Source of the DNA: Candidatus Rokuibacteriota bacterium
GTDB taxonomy: Bacteria; JAUVQV01
Length of the DNA stretch: 22,669 nucleotides
Direction: 5' to 3'
NCBI GenBank assembly: GCA_030609125.1
Contig: JAUWCW010000004.1
Location: 1 to 22,669, forward strand
Part shown: positions 16,118-22,428 of the stretch, one piece after another
Layout of the letters: each line of letters starts with the position of its first letter
How positions within the stretch are numbered: position 1 is the stretch's first letter
Position numbers and translations under genes: made by a program
Notes under the pieces: generated by a model
What the model was told of the DNA's origin: nothing
Databases searched by the model: none
What the model saw: the letters and a program-made list of their open reading frames with translations, nothing else

Positions 16118-17050
16118 TCACTTTTTCGGGCTCAGGTGTCTTACCAGCAGCGCTTTCTGCAGATGCAGACGGTTCTCCGCCTGGTCGAGGATGAGCGATG
16201 CCGGACCGTCGAGGACATCCGCGGTGATCTCCTCCCCCCTGTGGGCCGGCAGGCAGTGCATGACCACCGCGCCCGGGTTGGCGAGAGAGAGCAGCCGGCT
16301 GTTGATCTGGAACCCGCGGAAGGCCCGGAGCCGCCCCCGCCGCTCCTTCTCCTGACCCATGCTGGTCCACACGTCGGTGTAGAGAACGTCGGCTCCGGCG
16401 GTGGCCGTGTCGGGGTCGTGACAGAGGCGGGGAGGATCGCCGGCGCCGCGGAACCTGGAGCGCGCCTCTCCCAGCACCTCCGGCAGAGGCTCGTACCCCT
16501 TCGGGACGGCCAGTGTAAGGTCAAGCCCGAGGATGCCCGCGGCCAGTATCCACGAGTGGGCCACGTTGTTTCCGTCTCCGACATAGGCGATTTTCACGCC
16601 CTTCAGCCGTCCGAACGACTCCCTGATCGTCATGATGTCCGAGAGGATCTGGCAGGGGTGACAGAAGTCGGAGAGGCCGTTTATGACGGGGATGGTCGAG
16701 TGCCGTGCCCAGGCTTCCAGTTCCTTCTGCTCGAAGGTCCTGATGACGATACCGTCGAGGTAGCGGGAAAGGACGCCGGCCGTGTCTTCCAGGGTCTCGC
16801 CGCGCTGCAGCTGTATTTCCGACGGAGGGATGACGATGGCGGTGCCGCCCAGCTGGGCCATGCCCACCTGGAAGGAGACGCGGGTGCGCGTTGAGGGCTT
16901 GGAAAAGAGCAGCCCGAGAACCTTCCCCCGCAGCGGGCGTCCGCCCCTTCCCCGGGCATGGTCCTTCTTCATCCTGATGGCGGCGCTGATCAGACTGCGG
17001 ATCCCCGCGCCGCTCAGGTCTGTTACCGACAGAAGATCTTTCTTTTTCAC
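16118..17050 (-). CDS. argF: Ornithine carbamoyltransferase
   Basis: ArgF joins carbamoyl phosphate and ornithine to give citrulline. The carbamoyl-phosphate loop FSKPSTRTRVSFQVGMAQLGG is present (its core STRTR). The other key motifs follow in order: the HPCQ carbamoyl-binding motif (DFCHPCQILSD), VGDGNNVAHSW, DVWTSMGQE for ornithine, and HCLPAHRGEEI with the catalytic cysteine. The 310-residue length fits a biosynthetic OTCase rather than an aspartate carbamoyltransferase. The start codon is GTG 17050; no ATG lies near the required N-terminus and the SD is weak (AAGAG). It is the first gene of argF-argG-argH, behind a promoter at 17094-17122. Confidence 0.97.
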   Translation of the reverse strand: MKKKDLLSVTDLSGAGIRSLISAAIRMKKDHARGRGGRPLRGKVLGLLFSKPSTRTRVSFQVGMAQLGGTAIVIPPSEIQLQRGETLEDTAGVLSRYLDGIVIRTFEQKELEAWARHSTIPVINGLSDFCHPCQILSDIMTIRESFGRLKGVKIAYVGDGNNVAHSWILAAGILGLDLTLAVPKGYEPLPEVLGEARSRFRGAGDPPRLCHDPDTATAGADVLYTDVWTSMGQEKERRGRLRAFRGFQINSRLLSLANPGAVVMHCLPAHRGEEITADVLDGPASLILDQAENRLHLQKALLVRHLSPKK

Positions 17051-17093
17051 TCTTGCACGCTGTCGACAGATTCACTCACAAAGCAAAAAAGTG

Positions 17094-17122
17094 ATCTTAC
17101 GCATCCCGCAGCTGTATGACAA
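17094..17122 (-). promoter_or_regulatory. Predicted promoter of the argFGH operon
   Basis: Minus strand TTGTCA (17122-17117, 5/6), a 17-nt spacer and TAAGAT (17099-17094, 4/6) predict a start near 17087 and a leader of about 37 nt. A perfect 10-bp palindrome CTGTCGACAG (17060-17069) sits between this start and the argF GTG. No clear ArgR box pair is visible. Confidence 0.5.
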
Positions 17123-17140
17123 GCTTTTTCGGTCCTTTAC

Positions 17141-17165
17141 GCCCTCTCCCCTGGAGGGAGGGGGC
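17141..17165. repeat. REP-like 10-bp stem-loop between argF and hsp20 promoters
   Basis: GCCCTCTCCC (17141-17150), a CTGGA loop and GGGAGGGGGC (17156-17165) form a 10-bp stem with one G-U pair. The CCCTCTCCC...GGGAGGG pattern resembles short dispersed palindromes in other proteobacterial genomes. It lies between two divergent promoters and is not transcribed by either predicted start. Confidence 0.6.
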
Positions 17166-17200
17166 GCCGAAGGGCTCGGGATGAGAAGCGACCAGGCCGG

Positions 17201-17225
17201 AGGTTGATTGTTGGAGACTCAACCT
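17201..17225. promoter_or_regulatory. HAIR-type operator for HspR
   Basis: Arms AGGTTGATT (17201-17209) and ACTCAACCT (17217-17225), separated by exactly 7 nt, are reverse complements except for one base. The known HAIR consensus is CTTGAGT-N7-ACTCAAG; the core here is GTTGATT-N7-ACTCAAC. It covers the -35 and most of the spacer of the hsp20 promoter, and an HspR homologue is the third gene of that operon. Confidence 0.75.
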
Positions 17226-17232
17226 ATATAGT
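17204..17232 (+). promoter_or_regulatory. Sigma-70 promoter of the hsp20-dnaJ-hspR operon
   Basis: TTGATT (17204-17209, 4/6), a 17-nt spacer and TATAGT (17227-17232, 5/6) predict a start near 17239. The -35 and spacer are inside the HAIR repeat, so bound HspR would block RNA polymerase. Confidence 0.65.
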
Positions 17233-17249
17233 AAATTCTCACGCAAGGG

Positions 17250-17266
17250 CGGCGCCTGCGGCGCCG
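17250..17266 (+). promoter_or_regulatory. GC hairpin abutting the hsp20 SD
   Basis: CGGCGCC (17250-17256), TGC, GGCGCCG (17260-17266) form a 7-bp stem in the predicted 5' UTR. It shares one base with the SD GGGTGA (17266-17271) of the ATG at 17280, so it may affect ribosome access. Confidence 0.4.
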
Positions 17267-17279
17267 GGTGAACACTGGT

Positions 17280-17741
17280 ATGGGTCAGGGCAAAAACTTC
17301 GACTACAGGAAATTCCTCAGGAACCTGGAGGAATTGAAATTCCGGGAGCAGCACCTCTACGCCGAGAGGGTTACGGCCGTATACGGCGGGGGGATGACCT
17401 CCACGGGAGAGTGGACTCCCGCCATCGACGTCTACGAGACGAAGGAGAGTTTCTTCCTCGTCGCCGAAGTGGCGGGGCTGAGCGAGGAAGACATCCGCAT
17501 CGAGGTGGCGGAGAACATCGTTGCCCTGAAAGGGGAGCGGCCCTTCACTCGCAAGGGCGTGTCGTCCGAGAACTACTACCGGATGGAGTTCTCCTACGGT
17601 AGCTTCGAGCGGTCGTTCACGCTCCCCTGCGCCGTCGACGCCTTGGAGGTAAAGGCCGTGCTCAAGGACGGGATTCTGACCGTGAAGCTGCCTCGCAGCG
17701 ATTCCGGGCGGAAGCAGACCACCATCATAGTTGTGAAGTGA
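17280..17741 (+). CDS. Small heat-shock protein, Hsp20/alpha-crystallin family
   Basis: This is an ATP-independent holdase that binds unfolding proteins and passes them to refolding chaperones. The 153-residue protein has an N-terminal arm (1-43) and then the alpha-crystallin domain from about 44 (WTPAIDVYETKESFFLVAEV). Family marks are GLSEEDIRIEVAENIVALKGER, FERSFTLPCAVDA, and AVLKDGILTVKLPR near 127-139. A short C-terminal tail has an I-x-V oligomerisation motif (TTIIVV). The ATG at 17280 is preferred because GGGTGA lies 8 nt upstream; a GTG at 17268 would sit inside that SD and lacks its own. It is the first gene after the HAIR operator, and a J-protein gene follows by 27 nt. Confidence 0.93.
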   Translation: MGQGKNFDYRKFLRNLEELKFREQHLYAERVTAVYGGGMTSTGEWTPAIDVYETKESFFLVAEVAGLSEEDIRIEVAENIVALKGERPFTRKGVSSENYYRMEFSYGSFERSFTLPCAVDALEVKAVLKDGILTVKLPRSDSGRKQTTIIVVK

Positions 17742-17768
17742 CATGGCGAGAGGGAGCCGGAGGGGAGC

Positions 17769-18845
17769 GTGAGAAGAGACCTTTACAGGACCCTCGGAAT
17801 TCCCCGCCAGGCCCGTGAGCGTGACATTCAGCGGGCCTACCTCAAGCTTGCCAGAAAGTGTCATCCCGACGTGAATCCCGGGGACCGGCAGGTGGTGGTC
17901 CGTTTCAGGGAGATTCAGGAGGCGTACCGGGTGCTCGTCAACCCTGCGGCACGACAGCTGTACGACCGGAAGGGGCAAGTTTTGCCTCCGCGGAAAGAGG
18001 GGAGCCCGGCGCGGGAGAAGGAGGCGGCTTCTCCCGAGTCCCGGGGCTGGGAGAATATCATCAGAGATGTTTTTCACGGTGAGACGGCCGAGGTCGACAC
18101 CGGCGCCTCCAGGGGCGAGGACCTCCACCCTGTTCTCGAGGTAAGCTTTCAGGAGTCTCTGAAAGGCGCGAGGAAGGATATTGTCTACCAGCGCGAGGCG
18201 GCCTGCACCGTGTGCGGCGGGAGGCGCTTTGCCCCCGGAGCCCCCGTCGGCGAGTGCGGGGACTGCGGCGGCAGCGGTCTCGTAAGGGTCAGGAGGGGCC
18301 CCTACCAGGTGAAGAAGATCTGCCCCCGCTGTTCCGGCGCGGGTGAGACGAGCACCAGGTTCTGCGCCGGCTGCGGAGGCAAGGGCAGGAGGCTGGTGAC
18401 GGAGAAGAGATCGGTCCAGGTCCCTGCCGGAAGCGACTCCGGTACGATCATAGAGGTCCCCGGGGGAGGACAGCCGGGGAAGCGTGGAGGCGAGAGCGGG
18501 AGCCTCCTGGTAACCGTAAGGGTCCAGCCCCATCCCACTATCGAGAGGAGGGGCTACAATCTATTCCGCACCGTGCCGGTCACCCTGGCTGAAGCCGCCG
18601 GAGGTTCGACGATACTGGCGCCGACGGCGGAGAAGAAGGTCTCGCTGAAGATCCCCCCGGGGACCCAGTGCGGGCAGCAGTTCAGGTTGAGGGGCAAAGG
18701 CGTGCCCCTTCCGGGAGGCTCCAAGAGGGGGGACTTCTACGTGACGGTGAAGGTCAGGATCCCCATGGTCACCGACCCCGGGGCCCGGCGGCTCCTGCGC
18801 GAACTGGAGAAGATCTATCCCGAAAATCCACGGGTTAGGGCCTGA
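17769..18845 (+). CDS. dnaJ: DnaJ-type J-domain/zinc-finger co-chaperone
   Basis: J proteins stimulate the ATPase of a DnaK partner and deliver substrates. The J-domain is at about 1-68, with the HPD motif at 32-34 (KCHPDVNPGD). The zinc region has four Cys pairs: C146/C149, C163/C166, C185/C188, C199/C202. Pairs 2-4 follow CxxCxGxG, but the first reads CTVCGGRR and lacks the last glycine. Two beta-barrel substrate domains follow (KRSVQVPAGSDSGTIIEVPG, then RTVPVTLAEAAGGS and FRLRGKGVPLPGG). The Gly/Phe-rich linker of canonical DnaJ is absent; residues 70-115 are charged instead. GTG 17769 has GGAGG 5 nt upstream. At 358 residues it is slightly short. It is probably a secondary J protein rather than the housekeeping DnaJ, since no dnaK is beside it. 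Confidence 0.88.
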   Translation: MRRDLYRTLGIPRQARERDIQRAYLKLARKCHPDVNPGDRQVVVRFREIQEAYRVLVNPAARQLYDRKGQVLPPRKEGSPAREKEAASPESRGWENIIRDVFHGETAEVDTGASRGEDLHPVLEVSFQESLKGARKDIVYQREAACTVCGGRRFAPGAPVGECGDCGGSGLVRVRRGPYQVKKICPRCSGAGETSTRFCAGCGGKGRRLVTEKRSVQVPAGSDSGTIIEVPGGGQPGKRGGESGSLLVTVRVQPHPTIERRGYNLFRTVPVTLAEAAGGSTILAPTAEKKVSLKIPPGTQCGQQFRLRGKGVPLPGGSKRGDFYVTVKVRIPMVTDPGARRLLRELEKIYPENPRVRA

Positions 18846-18860
18846 CGGAGAAGGAAAGAC

Positions 18861-19256
18861 ATGGCGCGGGAAGAAAACGAGAAAGACAGGGACAAACCTC
18901 TCTATATGATCAGCGTCGTCTCGGAGCTGCTCGGTGTGCATCCCCAGACCCTGAGGCTCTACGAGAGGGAGGGCTTTATCAACCCGAGAAGGACAAGGGG
19001 CAACACGAGACTCTATTCCGAGCGTGACGTGGAGGACGTGCAGCGGGTGCTGCACCTTACACGGGACCTGGGAGTAAATCTCGCCGGTGTCGAGGTGATC
19101 CTCGAGATGCGCCGGAAGATGGAAAAGATGCGGGCTGAAACGGATGAAAAGATAGAATTCCTCCGGCAGGAGATGAGAAGGGAGTTCGAAAGGCAGCAGG
19201 CGCGGAAGGCTCTTGTGAGAGTCGGACGGGTGGGTACGGTTAGAAAAGCGGACTGA
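18861..19256 (+). CDS. hspR: MerR-family heat-shock repressor HspR
   Basis: HspR represses chaperone operons by binding HAIR repeats; in Streptomyces DnaK acts as its co-repressor. The 131-residue protein has the MerR winged helix at about 13-82. The HspR pattern is close: YMISVVSELLGVHPQTLRLY, EREGFINPRRTRGNTRLYSERD, and LTRDLGVNLAGVEVIL. HPQTLR and GVNLAGVE are much more HspR-like than metal-type MerR, and no cysteine effector site is present. Residues 80-116 are a charged coiled coil for dimerisation. The ATG has AAGGAAAG upstream. It lies 15 nt after the J-protein gene and, with the HAIR box at 17201-17225, forms an autoregulatory loop. Confidence 0.9.
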   Translation: MAREENEKDRDKPLYMISVVSELLGVHPQTLRLYEREGFINPRRTRGNTRLYSERDVEDVQRVLHLTRDLGVNLAGVEVILEMRRKMEKMRAETDEKIEFLRQEMRREFERQQARKALVRVGRVGTVRKAD

Positions 19257-19265
19257 AGGATCTAT

Positions 19266-19292
19266 CGGGGCGCCGGAATGTCCGGCGTCTCG
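19266..19292 (+). promoter_or_regulatory. Perfect hairpin in the hspR-sigma factor spacer
   Basis: CGCCGGA (19271-19277), ATG, TCCGGCG (19281-19287) form a perfect 7-bp stem. Wobble and Watson-Crick pairs extend it to about 12 bp (19266-19292). No T-run follows, so it is not a classic intrinsic terminator. It may be a partial terminator, an RNA-processing site or an mRNA stabiliser between hspR and the sigma factor gene. Confidence 0.5.
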
Positions 19293-19321
19293 CCAGGTGG
19301 AAACAAGGGGGGGAACGGACC

Positions 19322-20182
19322 ATGTCGGCCGGTGGCAACTTCGAGTTCCGTGATCTTCGCAAAACGTCCCTGGGAACGTACTTGAAGGAGATCGCCAGGA
19401 TTCCTCTTCTGACCCGGGAAGAGGAGATCGAGGTTGCCAAGCGTGCCCGCCAGGGCGACCAGGAGGCCCTGCGGGAGCTGGTGGAGGCCAACCTCCGCTT
19501 CGTCGTGAGCGTTGCCAACAAATTCACCGGCAGCGGAATCCCCCTTCTGGATCTTATTAACGAGGGGAACGTCGGTCTCATCGAAGCGGCCCGGCGCTTC
19601 AACCCTGACCATGGGGTCAAGTTCATCTCCTACGGCGTATGGTGGATCAGGCAGGCGATCATGCAGGTCCTGGCCGAGCAGCAGGGCTCGGTGAGGCTCC
19701 CCCTGAAACAGGCGGGTCTCCTCTACAAGATCAGGCGAAAGTACGAGGAGCTCTTCAAGAAGCACGGCCGCGAGCCCACCAACCGGGACCTGGCCCAGGC
19801 CCTCGGGATCAAGGTGAAGGACGTGGAGGAGGTCCTCCGTGTTTCCCGCCGGTCCCTCTCCCTGGAAAGCCCCATAGGCGAGGACTCCGACACGGCCTAC
19901 CTGGAGCTGATGCAGGCCGAGGATGCGCCGGCCGTGGACCAGGAGCTCATTCAAAAATCCCTCCACGAGGAGATCCTGAAGCTTCTCGAGAGCCTCGAGG
20001 AGAGGGAAAAGGAAGTTCTCCGCCTTCGCTTCGGCATCGGGTCGGACAGCACCATGACCCTGGAAGCGGTGGGCGAAAAGCTCGGTCTGAGCCGCGAGCG
20101 GATACGGCAGATAGAGAAGAAGGCGAAGAAGAAGCTCCAGCGGGCCGCCAAGGGGCGGCAGCTGATGGACTTTCTGAATTAA
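19322..20182 (+). CDS. Group 2 sigma-70 family RNA polymerase sigma factor (RpoD/RpoS-like)
   Basis: This alternative sigma factor binds core RNA polymerase and recognises promoters. The 286-residue protein has region 1.2 (about 13-45), region 2 with the core-binding and -10 helices (ANLRFVVSVANKFTGSGIPL, DLINEGNVGLIEAARRFNP, KFISYGVWWIRQAIMQ), region 3 (about 130-200) and region 4. The region 4.2 helix-turn-helix is at about 245-270 (TLEAVGEKLGLSRERIRQIE). Region 1.1 of primary sigma factors is missing. That and the length place it in group 2, which includes stress and stationary-phase factors. ATG 19322 has a G-run SD 8 nt upstream. It follows hspR by 65 nt on the same strand, so it may be co-transcribed with the heat-shock genes. 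Confidence 0.9.
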   Translation: MSAGGNFEFRDLRKTSLGTYLKEIARIPLLTREEEIEVAKRARQGDQEALRELVEANLRFVVSVANKFTGSGIPLLDLINEGNVGLIEAARRFNPDHGVKFISYGVWWIRQAIMQVLAEQQGSVRLPLKQAGLLYKIRRKYEELFKKHGREPTNRDLAQALGIKVKDVEEVLRVSRRSLSLESPIGEDSDTAYLELMQAEDAPAVDQELIQKSLHEEILKLLESLEEREKEVLRLRFGIGSDSTMTLEAVGEKLGLSRERIRQIEKKAKKKLQRAAKGRQLMDFLN

Positions 20183-20188
20183 CCCGAA

Positions 20189-20217
20189 TTTGCATTTCCC
20201 TGCCTGCTCGATATAAT
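20189..20217 (+). promoter_or_regulatory. Sigma-70 promoter for the histidine kinase operon
   Basis: TTTGCA (20189-20194, 4/6), a 17-nt spacer and a perfect TATAAT (20212-20217) lie seven bases after the sigma factor stop. The predicted start near 20224 leaves a leader of about 197 nt before the ATG at 20421. Confidence 0.6.
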
Positions 20218-20236
20218 GTTCCCGCCGTGTCACTCT

Positions 20237-20283
20237 GATGCGCCGCTGAAGCGGCCGCAGCAGACCAGCACTTCAGCGGCATC
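20237..20283 (+). terminator. Strong stem-loop after the sigma factor gene, in the kinase leader
   Basis: GCCGCTGAAG (20242-20251) and CTTCAGCGGC (20271-20280) pair perfectly over 10 bp. GAT/ATC extends the stem beyond a 2-nt bulge. The loop is 19 nt. There is no clean U-tract (TCGTTCTTC follows), so it may be a Rho-independent-like terminator for the upstream operon or an attenuator in the kinase leader. A second stem (CCGGCA 20305-20310 with TGCCGG 20324-20329, inner GGA/TCC) follows. Confidence 0.4.
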
Positions 20284-20420
20284 GTTCTTCCCCGGTCCCA
20301 AAGCCCGGCACGGAGCTTTTTCCTGCCGGCGGACCGGGTCACCTGTTCCGCGGGATCCGCAGAGTCACTGTTCTGCCAAGCCGGTTCTACCGGGCCGGCC
20401 CACTGTGCAAGGGGAGAGGC

Positions 20421-22385
20421 ATGTTTGAAGATCCTTCGGCCGTCTGGCGGTTCACACCGCAGGCGTGGCTGCCGCTGACGGGGTTCTTTCTCACCCTGGG
20501 GCTGGGACTGTACGTATGGTCCAGAAACCGGAGCGCCCTCCTGAACCGGTCCTTCGCCCTGCTCAACGTCGCGGCGGCCCTGTGGAACCTGGACGTCTTT
20601 CTCCTTTTCACCGTCCAGGATGCCGAGCTGGCGGGGTATCTCGACAGAATGCTGCAGGTACCGATCGTCTCCATCCCCTTCCTGGGGCTCTTTTTCTTCT
20701 TCACTTTCCTCGGCATCCGTCGGAGGCACCCCCTCCTCGTGGCCTTCGGGCTCTGGACGGTGATGCTCTGGTTCATCAGTACGGGCCCCGGATTCATCGC
20801 TTCCTGGGACCGGCACTGGTTCGGCTACTACGGGCGGGCGGGCAGGTTCTATCCGCTTTTCATCGCCACCCACGTCGCCTACCTTTTGATCTCGTGCCGT
20901 TTTCTCTGGAAGGCGCACAGGGCCAGCGGCGACGGACTGCGCCGCCATCAGATAGCCAACCTCCTCCTTGCCAATCTCGTTCTCGGCCTGATCAGCCTCC
21001 ACAACTTCGGCCCGCTCTACGGGGCGCAGAGACTCCCCCTGGGCAACCTCGCCGCGGTCCTGTATTTCTTCGTCATCTCCGCCACCATAGTCCGATACCG
21101 CCTCCTCGACGCCCACGTGCTTTTCCGGTACAGCCTCATCTACTCCACACTGACGTTCGTCCTCTCCGGCCTCTACCTGCTCCTCATCCTCGGGCTGCAG
21201 GGATGGTTTCAGGTGGAGTTCTCTTCCGGATCCCTGCTGCTTCCCATGATGCCCGCCATGGCGGTGGCTTTCGCCTTCGGCCCCGTGAAAAGCTCCCTCC
21301 AGGAGCGGCTGGACAGGTACTTCTTCCGTTCCAGGAAACTCCTGCGCTCCCGTCTCGCCGGCTTCGCCGCCGTCGTTGCACCCCTCGAGCGGGAAGAGGA
21401 AGTATGGAGGGCGGCCTGGGACAGGGGCTGGAAATACGTTGATCCCGCGTGGGTGTCCATCGTGTCTGAAAAAAACGGGTGCAGTCGGCCTGAAGTGACG
21501 GCGGGTGATGTTCCCGACGCCGGCACCCGCGGGACGGGCGGCCTTCGGCTTCAGGTGGAGGGCACGGAAGGTCCTCTCGGCTCCTGTCTGCTCGGCCCCA
21601 AGAGGGGGGGCGACGTGTACAGCACGGAGGAGACCTCCTACGCGCGGGCCATCGCGGCCCAGAGCGCCCTCGCCGTTGAAAAGGTGAGGCTCATCGAGGA
21701 GGGCCGCAGGAAGGAGCGCCTGGCGGCTTTCGGCAGGGCTGCGGCAGTGATCTCTCACGAGTTGCGCAACCCCCTCAACGTCATCCGCGCCGCCGCCGCT
21801 CTCCTGCGCTCCCGTGTTGCCGGAGGGGACGGCGAGGAACTGGTTGGTGTCGTCGAGGGCGAGATCAGGCGGGGAGACCGGTTCATTTCGGATTTTCTCG
21901 CCGCCTGCAGGGAGCCCCGCCCCTCCTGCTGCGCCGTCGAACTCGGCCCTTTCCTGCGGCGGTTCGCGCGCACCTGGCCCGAGGGGGAGTTTGCGTCCAT
22001 GAGGGTGAAGCTGAGTCTCCCGCCCGCCTGTCCGACTGTTCGGGCCGATCCCTTTCAGCTGGAGAGGGTATTTCAGAACCTGGCGCGCAACTCCGCGGAA
22101 GTCACGGGCGGTTCGGGGACTGTGACGATACGCTGTGAACCGGAAGGGGCGTCGAAAGTTCTGATAACAGTCGCTGACGACGGGCCCGGTATCGCCGCGG
22201 ACAGCCTTCCGCGGCTCTTTGAGCCCTTTCAGACGTCAAAGAGAGGCGGCACCGGCCTGGGCCTCTCCATCGTGAGGACCATTGTCGAGGCTCACGGAGG
22301 AAGGATTACGGGGGAGAACGGCGAGGCCGGGGGCGCTGTCTTTCGCATCGCCCTCCCCGCTCTGATCGGCAAGGAGGGGACGTGA
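20421..22385 (+). CDS. Polytopic membrane sensor histidine kinase
   Basis: This 654-residue inner-membrane kinase is the sensor of a two-component system. About nine hydrophobic segments fill residues 1-290, e.g. WLPLTGFFLTLGLGLYVW, PFLGLFFFFTFLGI, and YSTLTFVLSGLYLLLILGL; the first seven resemble an N-terminal 7TM sensor region (HisKA_7TM type). A linker with LQERLDRYFFRSRKLLRSRL follows, then a degenerate GAF-like part (about 320-420). The phosphorylated histidine is H446 in VISHELRNPLNVIRA. The ATP-binding domain has the N box around N557 (FQNLARNSAEV), G1 DDGPGIA, the F box LFEPFQTSKRGGTG and G2 LGLSIVRTIVEAHGG. ATG 20421 has GGGGAGAGG upstream. The layout recalls PrsK-like kinases, but no exopolysaccharide genes are visible; the signal is unknown. 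Confidence 0.92.
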   Translation: MFEDPSAVWRFTPQAWLPLTGFFLTLGLGLYVWSRNRSALLNRSFALLNVAAALWNLDVFLLFTVQDAELAGYLDRMLQVPIVSIPFLGLFFFFTFLGIRRRHPLLVAFGLWTVMLWFISTGPGFIASWDRHWFGYYGRAGRFYPLFIATHVAYLLISCRFLWKAHRASGDGLRRHQIANLLLANLVLGLISLHNFGPLYGAQRLPLGNLAAVLYFFVISATIVRYRLLDAHVLFRYSLIYSTLTFVLSGLYLLLILGLQGWFQVEFSSGSLLLPMMPAMAVAFAFGPVKSSLQERLDRYFFRSRKLLRSRLAGFAAVVAPLEREEEVWRAAWDRGWKYVDPAWVSIVSEKNGCSRPEVTAGDVPDAGTRGTGGLRLQVEGTEGPLGSCLLGPKRGGDVYSTEETSYARAIAAQSALAVEKVRLIEEGRRKERLAAFGRAAAVISHELRNPLNVIRAAAALLRSRVAGGDGEELVGVVEGEIRRGDRFISDFLAACREPRPSCCAVELGPFLRRFARTWPEGEFASMRVKLSLPPACPTVRADPFQLERVFQNLARNSAEVTGGSGTVTIRCEPEGASKVLITVADDGPGIAADSLPRLFEPFQTSKRGGTGLGLSIVRTIVEAHGGRITGENGEAGGAVFRIALPALIGKEGT

Positions 22386-22428
22386 CGACTGACCTCGGAA
22401 GAGTGCCGTGTGAAGAAGGAGGATGCTG

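Noticed and set aside
17097-18533. Minus-strand open frame opposite the hsp20 and dnaJ genes
   Set aside because: It is a shadow of two conserved genes and also crosses the promoter region.
20216-20428. Small plus-strand frame in the histidine kinase leader
   Set aside because: Its ATG lies in the -10 box (TATAATG), it has no SD, and composition is low quality.
19947-21758. Open frame of about 600 codons on the minus strand
   Set aside because: It is opposite the sigma factor and histidine kinase genes, which have unmistakable motifs.
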